A stretch of DNA of 64,000 bases, taken from assembly GCF_032598905.1 (NCBI RefSeq), contig NZ_CP122458.1, positions 10,069,001 through 10,133,000 of the forward strand, given 5' to 3'. The notes under the pieces were generated by a model. The model ran no database searches, was not told where the DNA came from, and saw nothing but the letters and a program-made list of their open reading frames with translations. Position numbers and translations under genes: made by a program. Of the stretch, positions 17,921 to 33,429 are shown piece after piece. Position 1 is the first letter of the stretch. Each line of letters opens with the position of its first letter. This stretch comes from Streptomyces sp. 11x1. Its GTDB lineage: Bacteria > Actinomycetota > Actinomycetes > Streptomycetales > Streptomycetaceae.

Positions 17921-18322
17921 TCAGTCCTGCCGCAGCATGCGGGCCAGGACCTCACGCTGCAGGGGCTGGACCTCCGTGTGCAGTTCGCGGCCCTTGTCCG
18001 TCAGGGCCACCCACACACCCCGCCGGTCCTCCGCGCACACGGACCGCTCCACCAGGCCGTCCTTCTCCAGCCGGCCGATCAGCCGGGACAGCGCGCTCTG
18101 GCTGAGGTGAACCTTCTCGGCGATGTTCTGCACCCGGCACAGGTCCCCGGACGCGCTTGCGGCGGCCATCCCCGACGCGAGGATGTCGAGCACCTCGAAG
18201 TCGCTGGCGCCCAGCCCGTGCGGATGCAGCACGCGGTCGATCTCGCACATCGTGCGGGCGTGCACGGACAGGATGTCCCGCCACTGGTCCTCGAGCCGGA
18301 CACCGGTCGTGTTCGCTGCCAT
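17921..18322 (-). CDS. MarR family transcriptional regulator
   Basis: A 133-residue winged-helix regulator. It has the MarR dimerisation helix, HGLGASDFEVLDILAS, the recognition helix region LSQSALSRLIGRLEKDGLVERSVCAEDRRG, and the wing VALTDKGRELH. The DxRG wing motif is present, as DRRG. It presumably represses a nearby or divergent target. It lies 66 bases downstream of the VOC gene on the same strand and may be read with it. Ligand unknown. Confidence 0.88.
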   Translation of the reverse strand: MAANTTGVRLEDQWRDILSVHARTMCEIDRVLHPHGLGASDFEVLDILASGMAAASASGDLCRVQNIAEKVHLSQSALSRLIGRLEKDGLVERSVCAEDRRGVWVALTDKGRELHTEVQPLQREVLARMLRQD

Positions 18323-18388
18323 ATGTGCACGGTAACAGAGGGCGAAGCATTCGTTGTCCGTGCAACTAGTGCAGACGCAACCATCGCG

Positions 18389-18742
18389 CTACTCGGCAGC
18401 CGTGTCCTCCACCAGCCCGATCAGATTGCCGTCCGCGTCCTTCACCGAGGCGATCAGTCGGCCGCCGCCCACGTCGTGGACGTCCTCCAGCGTCTGCGCC
18501 CCGGCCTCCAGCAGCGCCGCGAACCTCGTGCGGATGTCGGTGACGTGCCAGTACGGCACCGGTCCCGTCATCCCCTTGGCGTGGCCGTTCGGGTCCAGCC
18601 CCACGTCCTGCCCCGCGTCCTTGAAGCCGACGTAGTACGCCGAGTCCGCGTACGGCTCGACCTGCAGCAGGGCGCTGAACAGGGCCTTCGCCCGAGCCAG
18701 GTCCTTGACGGGGTAGATGACGGTCTTCAGTCCGGCAGTCAT
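18389..18742 (-). CDS. VOC (glyoxalase/bleomycin-resistance) family protein
   Basis: A 117-residue single-module VOC protein: [21 protein letters not shown] at the start, [18 protein letters not shown] in the middle, and [13 protein letters not shown] at the end. Members bind a metal or small molecule; specific activity cannot be told. Its ATG overlaps the GlgB stop (ATGA), an odd coupling to glycogen genes that may be incidental. Confidence 0.82.
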   Translation of the reverse strand: MTAGLKTVIYPVKDLARAKALFSALLQVEPYADSAYYVGFKDAGQDVGLDPNGHAKGMTGPVPYWHVTDIRTRFAALLEAGAQTLEDVHDVGGGRLIASVKDADGNLIGLVEDTAAE

Positions 18743-21093
18743 GTCGCACTCCTACGGGGTGATCTCCGGTCGCCCGGATCAGCCCCCACGCTAGGGCGCA
18801 CCGGCGCCGCCGGGCTTCTCCGATCCTGATCGGTCGCCCCGGGGCCGGGGGACCGCTCGGGGCGGAGCCACACCGTGGCCAGCGGGGGCAGCGTCAGCCG
18901 GACACTGGCCGGCCGCCCGTGCCAGGCGTGCGGCTCTGACTCGACGGGATGGGGATGCGTGACCCCGCCGCCCCCGTAGACGACCGCGTCCGTGTTCAGC
19001 ACCTCGTGCCACACCGCGACGTCGTCCGGTACCCCGAGGCGGTATTCCTCCCGCACCACCGGGCTGAAGTTCGAGACGGCCAGCAGCGGCGTCCCGTCCG
19101 CGGCGAGCCGCAGGAACGCGAAGACGTTGTCCTCGGCGGCGTCCGCACTCACCCACTGGAAGCCGGCCGGGTCGGTGTCCCGCTGCCAGAGGGCCGGCGT
19201 CTGGCGGTAGGTCATGTTCAGGTCGCGGACGAGGTCCCGCACCCCCCGGTGGTCGGCCTCCGCGCCGTACCCCGGATCGAGCAGCCACCAGTCCGGCCCC
19301 TGAGCCTCCACCCACTCCCCGCCCTGGGCGAACTCCTGCCCCATGAAAAGGAGTTGCTTGCCGGGGTGGGCCCACATGAAACCCAGGTACGCGCGGTGGT
19401 TGGCGCGCTGCTGCCACCAGTCGCCCGGCATCTTCGACACCAACGCCCGCTTGCCGTGCACGACCTCGTCGTGGGAGATGGGCAGGACGTAGTTCTCGCT
19501 GTACGCGTACACCATCGAGAACGACATCTCGTTGTGGTGGTACTTGCGGTGCACGGGTTCGTGCTCCATGTAGCCCAGCGAGTCGTGCATCCACCCCATG
19601 TTCCACTTCAGCCCGAAACCCAGCCCCCCGCTGTCGGTCGGGCGGGTCACGCCGTCCCAGGCCGTGGACTCCTCCGCGATGGTCACCACACCGGGCGCCC
19701 GCCGGTACACGGTGGCGTTCATCTCCTGGAGGCAGGCGACCGCGTCCAGATCCTCGCGCCCGCCGAACACATTGGGCGACCACTGTCCGGAGTCCCGCGA
19801 GTAGTCGAGGTAGAGCATGGAGGCGACCGCGTCCACCCGAAGCCCGTCGACGTGGTACTCCTCGCACCAGTACACGGCGTTCGCCACGAGGAAGTTGCGC
19901 ACCTCGGTGCGGCCGAAGTCGAACTCGTACGTCCCCCAGTCCGGATGCTCCGCCCGCCTGCTGTCCCCGGGCTCGTACAGCGGCTCCCCGTCGAAGCGGC
20001 CGAGCGCCCAGTCGTCCTTGGGGAAGTGGGCGGGCACCCAGTCCACGATGACCCCGATCCCGGCCCGGTGCAGGGCGTCGACCAGGTACTTGAAGTCGTC
20101 CGGGGTGCCGAGACGGGCCGTCGGGGCGTAGAAGCCGGTGACCTGGTAGCCCCAGGAGCCGCTGAACGGGTGCTGGGCGACCGGCATCAACTCGACATGG
20201 GTGAACCCGAGATCAGAGACGTACCCGGGCAGCACATCGGCGAGTTGACGGTACGTCAGTCCCGGTCGCCAGGACGGGAGATGGATCTCGTACACGGAGA
20301 ACGGCGCCTCGTGCACCGGGACGTCACCGCGCCGAGCCATCCACTCCGCGTCACTCCACTCGTAGCGCGAGGCGTGGACGACGGACGCCGTCGCGGGGGG
20401 CACCTCCGCGCGGCGGGCCATCGGGTCGGCCTTCAGCAGACGCCGGCCGTCGCGCGCGGTGATCTCGAACTTGTAGAGGGCGCCCTCGCCCACCCCCGGC
20501 AGGAACAGCTCCCAGACCCCGGAGGAACCCAGGGACCTCATCGGGAACGCCGTCCCGTCCCAGCAGGCGAAGTCCCCGACCACCCGTACCCCCCGGGCGT
20601 TCGGTGCCCAGACGGTGAAGCGGGTGCCGGTGACGCCCTGGTGGGTCATGGGCTCGGCCCCGAGCGCCTTCCACAGCTGCTCGTGCCGCCCCTCCCGGAT
20701 CAGATGCAGGTCCAGCTCACCGAGCGCGGGCAGGAACCGGTACGGGTCCTCCACCTCGTGATCGGCGTCCTCGTACGACACGAACAGCGTGTACGCGGGC
20801 ACGGCGTCGAGCGGCAGGAGCACGGAGAAGAGACCGTCGCCCTCCGAGGCGAGATAGGTGCGCTCACCCGCGATCACGACGCTCACGGCGTGGGCGTACG
20901 GGCGCAGGGCCCGCACGGCGACCCCGCCGCCCGGCACCGGGTGGGCGCCCAGCACGGAGTGCGGATCGTGGTGTGTGCCGGAGAGCAGCCGTGCGCGCTC
21001 CTCGGGGGGCAAGGGAGGGGCGGCCACGGTCAGCCGGGGGCGGCGCCGGGGCGGGCCGGCGGACTCGGGGGGCGTGGTGTCACGCAGAGCCAC
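18739..21093 (-). CDS. glgB: 1,4-alpha-glucan branching enzyme GlgB
   Basis: A 784-residue GH13 branching enzyme that makes alpha-1,6 branches in glycogen-like alpha-glucan. It has an N-terminal CBM48-like region ([40 protein letters not shown]) and the (beta/alpha)8 barrel with nucleophile Asp in [18 protein letters not shown], acid Glu in TIAEESTAW, and [13 protein letters not shown] beta-sandwich C-terminus and a Pro/Arg-rich tail of about 30 residues follow. The start is GTG at 21093 with GAGGAGA upstream, 4 bases after the maltokinase stop. It is the last pathway enzyme of the TreS-Mak-GlgE-GlgB route in this operon. Confidence 0.96.
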   Translation of the reverse strand: MALRDTTPPESAGPPRRRPRLTVAAPPLPPEERARLLSGTHHDPHSVLGAHPVPGGGVAVRALRPYAHAVSVVIAGERTYLASEGDGLFSVLLPLDAVPAYTLFVSYEDADHEVEDPYRFLPALGELDLHLIREGRHEQLWKALGAEPMTHQGVTGTRFTVWAPNARGVRVVGDFACWDGTAFPMRSLGSSGVWELFLPGVGEGALYKFEITARDGRRLLKADPMARRAEVPPATASVVHASRYEWSDAEWMARRGDVPVHEAPFSVYEIHLPSWRPGLTYRQLADVLPGYVSDLGFTHVELMPVAQHPFSGSWGYQVTGFYAPTARLGTPDDFKYLVDALHRAGIGVIVDWVPAHFPKDDWALGRFDGEPLYEPGDSRRAEHPDWGTYEFDFGRTEVRNFLVANAVYWCEEYHVDGLRVDAVASMLYLDYSRDSGQWSPNVFGGREDLDAVACLQEMNATVYRRAPGVVTIAEESTAWDGVTRPTDSGGLGFGLKWNMGWMHDSLGYMEHEPVHRKYHHNEMSFSMVYAYSENYVLPISHDEVVHGKRALVSKMPGDWWQQRANHRAYLGFMWAHPGKQLLFMGQEFAQGGEWVEAQGPDWWLLDPGYGAEADHRGVRDLVRDLNMTYRQTPALWQRDTDPAGFQWVSADAAEDNVFAFLRLAADGTPLLAVSNFSPVVREEYRLGVPDDVAVWHEVLNTDAVVYGGGGVTHPHPVESEPHAWHGRPASVRLTLPPLATVWLRPERSPGPGATDQDRRSPAAPVRPSVGADPGDRRSPRRSAT

Positions 21094-21097
21094 GGCT

Positions 21098-22486
21098 TCA
21101 GTCTCCTCTCACGGCGAGACGCTCGATCGCCGCCATCGGTACGGGGAGCCAGTCGGGACGGTGACGAGCCTCGTAGAGAACCTCGTACACCGCCCGGTCC
21201 GTCTCGTAGGCGCGCAGGAGACCGTGCTTCTCGCGCGGGTCCCAGCCGGCGCGGGCGGCGTAGCCCGCGCAGTACTCCTCCCGGCAACCGCGCGCCCACT
21301 CCGGGCGCCAGGGCCGGCGCTGCCGGGCGGCGTAGTCGAAGGAGCGCAGCATCCCGGCGATGTCCCGCACCGGAGACTGCGTGCCGCACCGCTCGGCGAG
21401 CGGACGGGACGGCTCGCCCTCGAAGTCGATGACGAACCAGTCGGGACCGGCCCGCAGCACCTGCCCCAGGTGCAGGTCGCCGTGGACGCGCTGCGCCGGC
21501 GGCCCCGGGTCGCAGGCGAGCAGCGCGCGGAAGGCCGTGCGCAGCCCGGGGACGTACGGCCGCAGGGCCGGTACGGAGCGTGCGGCGGCGTCCAGCCGTT
21601 CGGTCATCGCGGCCGCCGTCCGCCCGGTCTCGTCGTGGGCCCCGGTGGGGAAGGCCGAGGCCAGCGCCAGATGCACCTCCGCCGTGGCCCGGCCCAGCTC
21701 ACGGGCCTGTGCCGTGAAGTCCTGTCCGGCGGCGAGTGCGCCGAGTGCCAGCGTCCAGCCGTCCGACGCGTCGGGCAGGAACGGCTGCAGCACACCGAGC
21801 GTCGCCGGGAACGGATCGGTCGTCCGGAACCAGGCCACCGGCGCCGGCACCCGGCCGCACCCCTGCCCGGCCAGCGCGCCCGGCACCTCCAGATCGGGGT
21901 TCACCCCCGGCTGGACGCGCCGGAAGACCTTCAGGATGTACGCGTCCCCGTACACCAGCGAGGAGTTGGACTGCTCGGCGTCCAGCAGCCTGGGCGCCAG
22001 CCCGGCCGGTACCCGTGCGCCGGGGTCCGCCTCGAAACGCAGCGGGCCCGCCGAGCCGGGATGCCGCAGCCGTTCGAGGAGCAGCTCGGCCGACCGGGGG
22101 TCGTACAGCGCGTCGTACACCGTCAGACCGGCGAGCGGTCCCCCGCGCGCCTGTCCGATGAGCGCCCGGGCCAGGCGCGGCACCGGATGCTCACGCACCC
22201 CGAGCAGGAGCTGGTAGCAGTCGCCGGCCGGGGGCAGTCCGCCCGGCGCGGGCACCCCGCCGTGAGCGGGATGGCTCGGCTGACCGGTGTGCACGAGCAG
22301 ATGCAGGCAGCCCGGATACAGCTCGGTCATCGACTGCAGGGCGAGCTCCGTGACCGGCCGGTCCTTGCCGGCGAACCAGCGCTGCCGCGGCAGCCATTCG
22401 CGCAGCATTCCCGCCAGCGAGGTCATGAGGCCGGCGGCGACCTCTTCGCCACTCGGCCGGAGCAGTGCGGATGCGGTCTTCGACAT
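21098..22486 (-). CDS. mak: Maltokinase (TreS partner)
   Basis: A 462-residue kinase that phosphorylates maltose to maltose-1-phosphate with ATP, the donor used by GlgE. The N-terminus has the maltokinase cap ([14 protein letters not shown]). The aminoglycoside-phosphotransferase-like catalytic loop is [12 protein letters not shown], with the metal motif [12 protein letters not shown]. The start at 22486 (MSKTAS) is chosen because GAAAGGA lies just upstream; an extra 11 codons upstream are possible but would cover that site. The gene lies 29 bases after TreS. Streptomyces annotations have also called this protein Pep2. Confidence 0.92.
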   Translation of the reverse strand: MSKTASALLRPSGEEVAAGLMTSLAGMLREWLPRQRWFAGKDRPVTELALQSMTELYPGCLHLLVHTGQPSHPAHGGVPAPGGLPPAGDCYQLLLGVREHPVPRLARALIGQARGGPLAGLTVYDALYDPRSAELLLERLRHPGSAGPLRFEADPGARVPAGLAPRLLDAEQSNSSLVYGDAYILKVFRRVQPGVNPDLEVPGALAGQGCGRVPAPVAWFRTTDPFPATLGVLQPFLPDASDGWTLALGALAAGQDFTAQARELGRATAEVHLALASAFPTGAHDETGRTAAAMTERLDAAARSVPALRPYVPGLRTAFRALLACDPGPPAQRVHGDLHLGQVLRAGPDWFVIDFEGEPSRPLAERCGTQSPVRDIAGMLRSFDYAARQRRPWRPEWARGCREEYCAGYAARAGWDPREKHGLLRAYETDRAVYEVLYEARHRPDWLPVPMAAIERLAVRGD

Positions 22487-22515
22487 GGTGACGCGTCCTT
22501 TCGCCGGCCCGCGCT

Positions 22516-26246
<3,731 letters not shown>

Positions 26247-26306
26247 GGGTCTCACCTCCGCCGTGCTCGGGGATCGGCGCTGGGCCGAACGGGTGCTCTG
26301 CGGGTC

Positions 26307-26669
26307 CTACCGCCCTGCCGTGGAACGCCGACCGGGCGGCGGACCACCTGTGGCGGAACGGCTCTCGCCGGTCCGGGTCTTGCCGGCCCCTTTACGGGCC
26401 CGGTCTTTACGGGGCTTGCCGGCGGCCCCCTGCTCGGGACGGTCGCCCTGCTCCTGGAGACGGGAGGACGGGCTCGTCTGCAGATAGCGCTCGGCGGCCG
26501 CCACGGCCTCACGGGCGCAGCGTTTGCCCATGAGGACGCACAGCGTGTAGCCGGAGTCCTCGAAACTGTCCCGGGCCGCGCGGTCGGTCGGGGACGCGAG
26601 CATCACGCGTTCCCAGGTGCGGTAGCGCCGCAGATGTCTGGCCACCTCATTTTTGGCGGGCAGCAGCAT
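26307..26669 (-). CDS. DUF5133 domain-containing protein
   Basis: A 120-residue protein of the actinomycete DUF5133 type: MLLPAKNEVARHLRRYRTWE, then SFEDSGYTLCVLMGKRCAREAVAAAERYL. The last ~45 residues are a basic Gly/Lys/Arg-rich tail. The ATG at 26669 has GAGGGA just upstream; a longer frame to 26768 lacks a comparable site. No function is known for the family. It sits 60 bases before glgE on the same strand and is probably first in that transcript. The two Cys residues (TLCVLMGKRC) could sense redox or metal, which is speculative. Confidence 0.75.
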   Translation of the reverse strand: MLLPAKNEVARHLRRYRTWERVMLASPTDRAARDSFEDSGYTLCVLMGKRCAREAVAAAERYLQTSPSSRLQEQGDRPEQGAAGKPRKDRARKGAGKTRTGESRSATGGPPPGRRSTAGR

Positions 26670-26936
26670 GTGCTGGTCCCTCCCGGCACTCTCGGCGGAG
26701 CACGCTTCCCGGGGGAGGTCGTGCACGGAGGGGCATCGAACCCTCACGGAGCCGATGCCTTCACTCATGGTGCACGCGCAACCACCAGGCGTCTTGTTGG
26801 TTCTTCAACAACCTCGGGAGTCGCTCGTGTTGCACGAATGGCGTAGCCCTCCCACCCTGTAGGTGACTCAGAAGTAATCGGTGCTCACGCTTCGTGCATG
26901 CACGGAGGGAGCTTCGCCGGTGAGGAGCCCACGACG
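26670..26936. promoter_or_regulatory. Divergent control region of the alpha-glucan cluster
   Basis: This 267-base region separates the leftward glgE operon from the rightward HATPase-glgX pair. It contains an inverted repeat TTGTTG-N6-CAACAA (26794-26811) and a perfect 12-bp palindrome CGTGCATGCACG (26893-26904) located 32 bases before the HATPase start. Both are candidate operators. No clear -35/-10 boxes stand out. Confidence 0.45.
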
Positions 26937-27448
26937 ATGAAGACCGAAGTGCCTCGCTACTACCACCTCGACGTGGAAGTCAGTCCGGAACGGGTCGGGC
27001 AGGTCAGCCGCATCCTGGCCGCTCACCTCCGGTTCTGGGACCTGGAGACGCTCGTCCAGCCCGTGTGTCACAGCGCCGAACTCCTCCTGCACGCCATCGA
27101 GGAGCACGCGACGGACAAGAACACGTCGATCGAGATGTGGTGGAACGGCCAGCATCTCATCTCGGCCGTGGCCGAGAACGACCGAGAGCTGCGCCCCGAC
27201 CGGGAGTTGCGCCCCTGCCTGACCCGTATCGCCGCGCTCAGCGACGGCTGGGGCTGCTGTTCCACGGACACCGGCAGCACGGTCATCTGGTTCACCCAAC
27301 GGGCCCCCGTCGACCAGAGCGTGCCCCTGGTGCCGAGGGCACCCGAGCCGGCCCTGCGCGCGATGCTCCAGGTGCCCCGCGAGCTGCCCGTCGCGACGCT
27401 CGCCGGTGCGCCCGGCGGCGCGGCCCCGGACATCCTCGAAGACGCGCG

Positions 27449-27452
<4 letters not shown>
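26937..27452 (+). CDS. HATPase-type (RsbW-like) ATP-binding regulator
   Basis: A 171-residue protein: YYHLDVEVSPERVGQVSRILAAHLRFW, VCHSAELLLHAIEEHATDKN, and a C-terminal TGSTVIWFTQ. This is the GHKL/HATPase_c_2 layout of anti-sigma-factor kinases found in many Streptomyces. In place of the usual ELVTNA N-box helix it has SAELLLHAIEE, so ATP binding may be altered. GAGGAG precedes the ATG at 26937. Its stop overlaps glgX (GTGA), linking a regulatory switch to alpha-glucan debranching. Confidence 0.75.
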
Positions 27453-29575
<2,123 letters not shown>

Positions 29576-29592
29576 ATCCTCGGCCGTCCCGG

Positions 29593-30393
29593 TCAGCGTT
29601 CGCCGCGCGACGTGATGGTGAACTGGGCGCCGTCGGGGTCGCGGAGGACCGCCTCGTGCGCGTCCTGGGTGAGGATCGTGCCGCCGTGGTGCTGGGCGGC
29701 CTCGACACGGGCCGCCACGTCGGAGACGGAGAAGTGGACCTGCCAGTGCGGGCGGATCGTGGGGTCGGGGGCGGCCTCCAGAGCGCCGGAGGTGATCCGG
29801 GCGACCACCTCGCCCTCGCTGCGCAGGACGACCTCGTTCGCCTCGTAGCGCACCTCGCAGCAGCCGGGCTTCTCGGTGGCCCACTCCAGGACCTCGCCGT
29901 AGAAGATCGCCGCGTCGAAGGCGTCCCGGGTGTGCAGCCGAATGAAGGCCGGGGCGGCCTTGCGCCAGGTCTCCCAGTCGGTGAACAGTGCGCCCTCCCA
30001 GATCCCGAAGGAGGCGCCGTGCCGGTCCGCCAACAGGGCGGCGCGTCCGGGGGGGAAGGAGAGGGGGCCGACCGCGACCGTGCCGCCGCGCTCCCTGGCC
30101 CGGGACGCGGCCGCGTCGGCGTCCGACACGGCGAAGTACGGGGTCCAGGCCACTGCCATCTGCCACAGGGAGGCCACCCCGGCGATCCCGGCGACCGGCA
30201 CACCGTCGGCGAGCGCGATCCGGAAGTGGTCGCCGAGCTTGGCCGTACGCCACTGCCAGCCGAGCACGGCGGCGTAGAAGTCCTCCGTGGCCGGCAGGTC
30301 CCGGCTGGTGAGGCTCACCCAGCAGGGCGCGCCGAAGACGGAATGGCTGGAGACGATGTTCTCGTCGTCCCGGTGATCGCTGTCGCTGTTCAT
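29593..30393 (-). CDS. Two-module VOC family protein
   Basis: A 266-residue protein with two glyoxalase-fold halves: CWVSLTSRDLPATEDFYAAVLGWQW in the first and FIRLHTRDAFDAAIFYGEVLEW in the second, each ending in a short hydrophobic strand (ASFGIWEG; GAQFTITS). Tandem VOC proteins of this type are common in Streptomyces and usually uncharacterised (hydrolase, lyase or drug-binding). The ATG at 30393 begins MNSDSD. It converges on glgX with only 17 bases between. Confidence 0.82.
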   Translation of the reverse strand: MNSDSDHRDDENIVSSHSVFGAPCWVSLTSRDLPATEDFYAAVLGWQWRTAKLGDHFRIALADGVPVAGIAGVASLWQMAVAWTPYFAVSDADAAASRARERGGTVAVGPLSFPPGRAALLADRHGASFGIWEGALFTDWETWRKAAPAFIRLHTRDAFDAAIFYGEVLEWATEKPGCCEVRYEANEVVLRSEGEVVARITSGALEAAPDPTIRPHWQVHFSVSDVAARVEAAQHHGGTILTQDAHEAVLRDPDGAQFTITSRGER

Positions 30394-30575
30394 GGCAGTC
30401 GTGTCCTGGTCTCGTCCGTCGGCGCAACCCGGCCGCACTCCAGTGTCCAACCGGATCCGGGGCCGGTGCGCGTCGAGTACCCCGAGACGGGCTTCCGACC
30501 CCGGTCACAGCGCGATCTTCGGACGGCCGTTCGGGTGGTGACTGGGAGTCCCGGGTTCTTACCGGGCGTCGCAGC

Positions 30576-31607
30576 TCACGTCGACTCCCGCCGCACCAGC
30601 TCCGTCGGCAGGATCACGGCGGCCGGGGCCTCGCCGCCGATCTGCGCCAGCAGGACCCGCACCATCTCGTTGCTGATCCGGTCGTAGGGCTGGCGGATGG
30701 TGGTGAGAGCGGGGACGGATTCCGTCGCCGCGGCCGAGTCGTCGAAGCCGCCCACGGACACGTCCTCGGGGACCCGGCGGCCCGCCCGGCGCAGCGCCGT
30801 GAGGGCGCCCTGCGCCATCAGGTCGGAGGCCACGAACACGGCGTCCATGTCGGGGGCCCGCTCCAGCAGCAGGTCGGTGCCCGCCTCGCCACTGGCGCGG
30901 CTGTAGTCGCCGGAGGTGACGAGCCGCTCGTCGATCGCGACGCCCGCCTCGGTGAGCACCTCCTTGTAGCCGGCGAGGCGGTCGACACCGCCGGGTGAGT
31001 CCAGCGGACCGGTCACGACCCCGATCCGCCGACGGCCCAGCGACAGCAGATGGCGCACCATGTCACGGGCGCCGTCGCGGTCGTCGGCGGCCACGTAACT
31101 CACCTTCGAGCCGGGAGTCATGGGCTTTCCGCACTGGACGAGGGGGATGCCCGCCTCGCGGAGCTCCTGGGCGACCGGGTCCGCGGAGTGGCTGGACACC
31201 ACCAGCACACCGTCGACGTGGCCCGCCGTGATGTACCGCGTGATCCGCCGCCGCTCGTCCTCCGTGCCCGCCACCATCAGCAGCAGCGGGATGTCGTGCG
31301 CGGCCAGCGCCTGGGTGCAACACCGCAACAGGACATTGAAGTTGGGGTCCTCGAAGAGCTTCTCCTGCGGTTCCGTCAGCAGGAAGCCGATCGAGTCGGA
31401 ACGGCCCGTGATCAGCGAGCGGGCGTGCCGGTTCACCACGTAACCCGTCTTGCGGATCGCCGCGTTGACCGCCTCGGCCGCCGTCGGGCTGACGTAGTGA
31501 CCGCCGTTGAGCACGCGCGAGACGGTTCCCCGGGAGACTCCCGCCTCGCGCGCCACGTCGTGAATGGTCGGCGGTCTGCGCCTGCCCCCCGTGTTGCTCA
31601 TGGTCAT
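30576..31607 (-). CDS. LacI family regulator of the galactan/galactoside genes (GanR-like)
   Basis: A 343-residue LacI repressor: HTH and hinge TIHDVAREAGVSRGTVSRVLN, then a periplasmic-binding-type effector domain with DGVLVVSSHS and FVASDLMAQGALTALRRAG. It is the last gene of the ABC transporter operon, its ATG overlapping the permease stop (ATGA at 31604-31607); ATG at 31601 is an alternative. The most likely targets are the twin palindromes at 34803-34843, in front of the solute-binding protein and beta-galactosidase genes, which would make it an autoregulated galacto-oligosaccharide sensor. The link to these sites is inferred from location and palindrome type. Confidence 0.88.
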   Translation of the reverse strand: MTMSNTGGRRRPPTIHDVAREAGVSRGTVSRVLNGGHYVSPTAAEAVNAAIRKTGYVVNRHARSLITGRSDSIGFLLTEPQEKLFEDPNFNVLLRCCTQALAAHDIPLLLMVAGTEDERRRITRYITAGHVDGVLVVSSHSADPVAQELREAGIPLVQCGKPMTPGSKVSYVAADDRDGARDMVRHLLSLGRRRIGVVTGPLDSPGGVDRLAGYKEVLTEAGVAIDERLVTSGDYSRASGEAGTDLLLERAPDMDAVFVASDLMAQGALTALRRAGRRVPEDVSVGGFDDSAAATESVPALTTIRQPYDRISNEMVRVLLAQIGGEAPAAVILPTELVRREST

Positions 31608-32509
31608 GACTTTACGGCTCCGGAGAGCAGATCGAGGCTCCAGAACCGCTGGATGACCAGGAAGAGCGCGATCAGCGGGATCACCGCGAGCAGCGCGCCC
31701 GTGATCACCAGGGTGTACAGCGCCGGAGTGTTGGAGCCCTGTTCGAGGAGGGTGAACAGGCCCAGGGTGATCGGGAACTTCTCGTCGTCGCTGAGCATGA
31801 TGTACGGCAGCAGGAAGTTGTTCCAGACGGCCACGAACTGGAACAGGAAGACCGTCACCAGACCCGGCACCATCATCGGCAGCGCGATCCGGGTGAAGAT
31901 CCGCCACTCGCTCGCCCCGTCCATCCGCCCGGCCTCCACCACGTCGGCGGGGACGGCGGCCGCGGCGTAGATCCGGGACAGATAGACGCCGTAGGGGGAG
32001 AGGACCAGCGGCAGCAGCACCGACCAGTAGCTGTCCGCCAGGTCCGCCTTCGCCATCAGCAGGTACTGCGGGATCGCCAGGATCACCGGCGGCATCAGCA
32101 CGCCCGCCATCAGCACGTTGAAGACGGTCTCGCGGCCCTTGAAGCGGTAGATCGCCAGTGCGTAGCCGCTGATCGCGGAGACGGCGGTGGACAGCAGGGC
32201 GCCGACGCCCGCGTACAGCGCGGAGTTGCCCATCCACGTCCAGTACACGCCGTCACGGTAGGCGTTCAGGTCGGACAGGTTGTCCGCGAAGCCGGTGCCC
32301 GGCAGGAAGGTGAACGTGCTGAACAGCTCGCTGCCCGACTTGGTGGCCGCGATCAGCACCCAGGCGACAGGCAGCAGACAGTAGATCGCGCCCAGCAACA
32401 GGGTGAGCGTCGGGACGAGCGCGATCCGGCGGCGCAGCGGCGGGCCCTGGGCGGTGCCGGGGGTGGTGCCAGCCGCCGGGGCGGCCTTGGGTACGGCAAG
32501 AGAACTCAT
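31604..32509 (-). CDS. Sugar ABC transporter permease (GanQ/MalG type)
   Basis: A 301-residue inner-membrane permease with about six transmembrane segments and the cytoplasmic EAA loop VVEAGRMDGASEWRIFTRIALPMMVPG, which contacts the ATPase. It pairs with the permease encoded just upstream. No ATPase gene is present, so it probably uses a shared MsiK-type ATPase, as is common for Streptomyces oligosaccharide importers. The neighbourhood (GH42, GH53) points to galacto-oligosaccharides. It overlaps both neighbours by 4 bases. Confidence 0.92.
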   Translation of the reverse strand: MSSLAVPKAAPAAGTTPGTAQGPPLRRRIALVPTLTLLLGAIYCLLPVAWVLIAATKSGSELFSTFTFLPGTGFADNLSDLNAYRDGVYWTWMGNSALYAGVGALLSTAVSAISGYALAIYRFKGRETVFNVLMAGVLMPPVILAIPQYLLMAKADLADSYWSVLLPLVLSPYGVYLSRIYAAAAVPADVVEAGRMDGASEWRIFTRIALPMMVPGLVTVFLFQFVAVWNNFLLPYIMLSDDEKFPITLGLFTLLEQGSNTPALYTLVITGALLAVIPLIALFLVIQRFWSLDLLSGAVKS

Positions 32510-33429
32510 CGTGCTGCCTCCTGCTTGCTACGGGAGTTCGCGGCCTTCAGGAAGCCGAAGGAGAGGACGAGCGTCGCCACGGCGATGATCACGGCACCCG
32601 CGGCCGCCGAGTGGATGTCGCCCTCGCCGAACGCGTCCCGGTACACCTTCATCAGCGGACTCCACGTCGTGGAGACCGAGTTGGTGAGCGGCTTGAGGGT
32701 GGTGGGCTCGCTGAACACCTGGAGCGTGGCGATGATCGAGAAGAAGAAGGTCAGCACCAGCGAGGGCGCCACCATCGGGATCTTGATCCGCAGCGCGATC
32801 TGCAGCGGTGACGCGCCGTCCAGCTTGGCCGCCTCGTACACCTCGGCGGGGATCGCCTGCAGCGAGGTGTAGACGACGATCATGTTGAAGCCGGTGCCGC
32901 CCCAGATCGCGATGTTCGACAGCGCCGCGTACAGGCCGCCGCCGTCCAGCAGGTCCGGCTGCGGCAGGCCCAGCCGCTCCAGCACGAAGGAGAAGGGGCT
33001 GACGTCCGGGAGGTAGAGGAAGCCCCAGAGCAGGGCCGCCACGACACCGGGGATGGCGTACGGCAGGAAGATCGCCAGCCGGGTGAAGGGGGCCATCCGC
33101 ACCTTGTCGCTGTCGAGCATCAGGGCGAGTACCAGTGCCAGACCGAGCATGACCGGGACGACGATCGCGCCGTAGCCGAGGACGCGCAGGGCGCCGTCCA
33201 GCAGTTCGGAGTCGGTCAGCGCGTCGGTGTAGTTCTCCAGGCCCGCCCACACCTCGCTGCGCGCGCCCGAGCCGAGGCCGAGCCCCTTGACCTGCACCTT
33301 GTGCAGACTGAGCCAGACCGCGTAGCCGATGGGCAGCGCGAAGAAGAGGGCGAACAGGATCGTCGCGGGGAGGAGGAAGGCATACGGGGCCCCCTTGACC
33401 CCGTACGACCTCCGGCGTGCCGTCGTCAC
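32506..33429 (-). CDS. Sugar ABC transporter permease (GanP/MalF type)
   Basis: A 307-residue permease with six predicted membrane segments and the EAA loop EVYEAAKLDGASPLQIALRI. The start is GTG at 33429 (MTTARRRSYGVKGAP), overlapping the stop of the binding-protein gene. This start is preferred over a longer frame whose first 50 residues are Arg-rich and lie inside that gene. It forms the heterodimeric pore with the next permease. Confidence 0.92.
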   Translation of the reverse strand: MTTARRRSYGVKGAPYAFLLPATILFALFFALPIGYAVWLSLHKVQVKGLGLGSGARSEVWAGLENYTDALTDSELLDGALRVLGYGAIVVPVMLGLALVLALMLDSDKVRMAPFTRLAIFLPYAIPGVVAALLWGFLYLPDVSPFSFVLERLGLPQPDLLDGGGLYAALSNIAIWGGTGFNMIVVYTSLQAIPAEVYEAAKLDGASPLQIALRIKIPMVAPSLVLTFFFSIIATLQVFSEPTTLKPLTNSVSTTWSPLMKVYRDAFGEGDIHSAAAGAVIIAVATLVLSFGFLKAANSRSKQEAAR

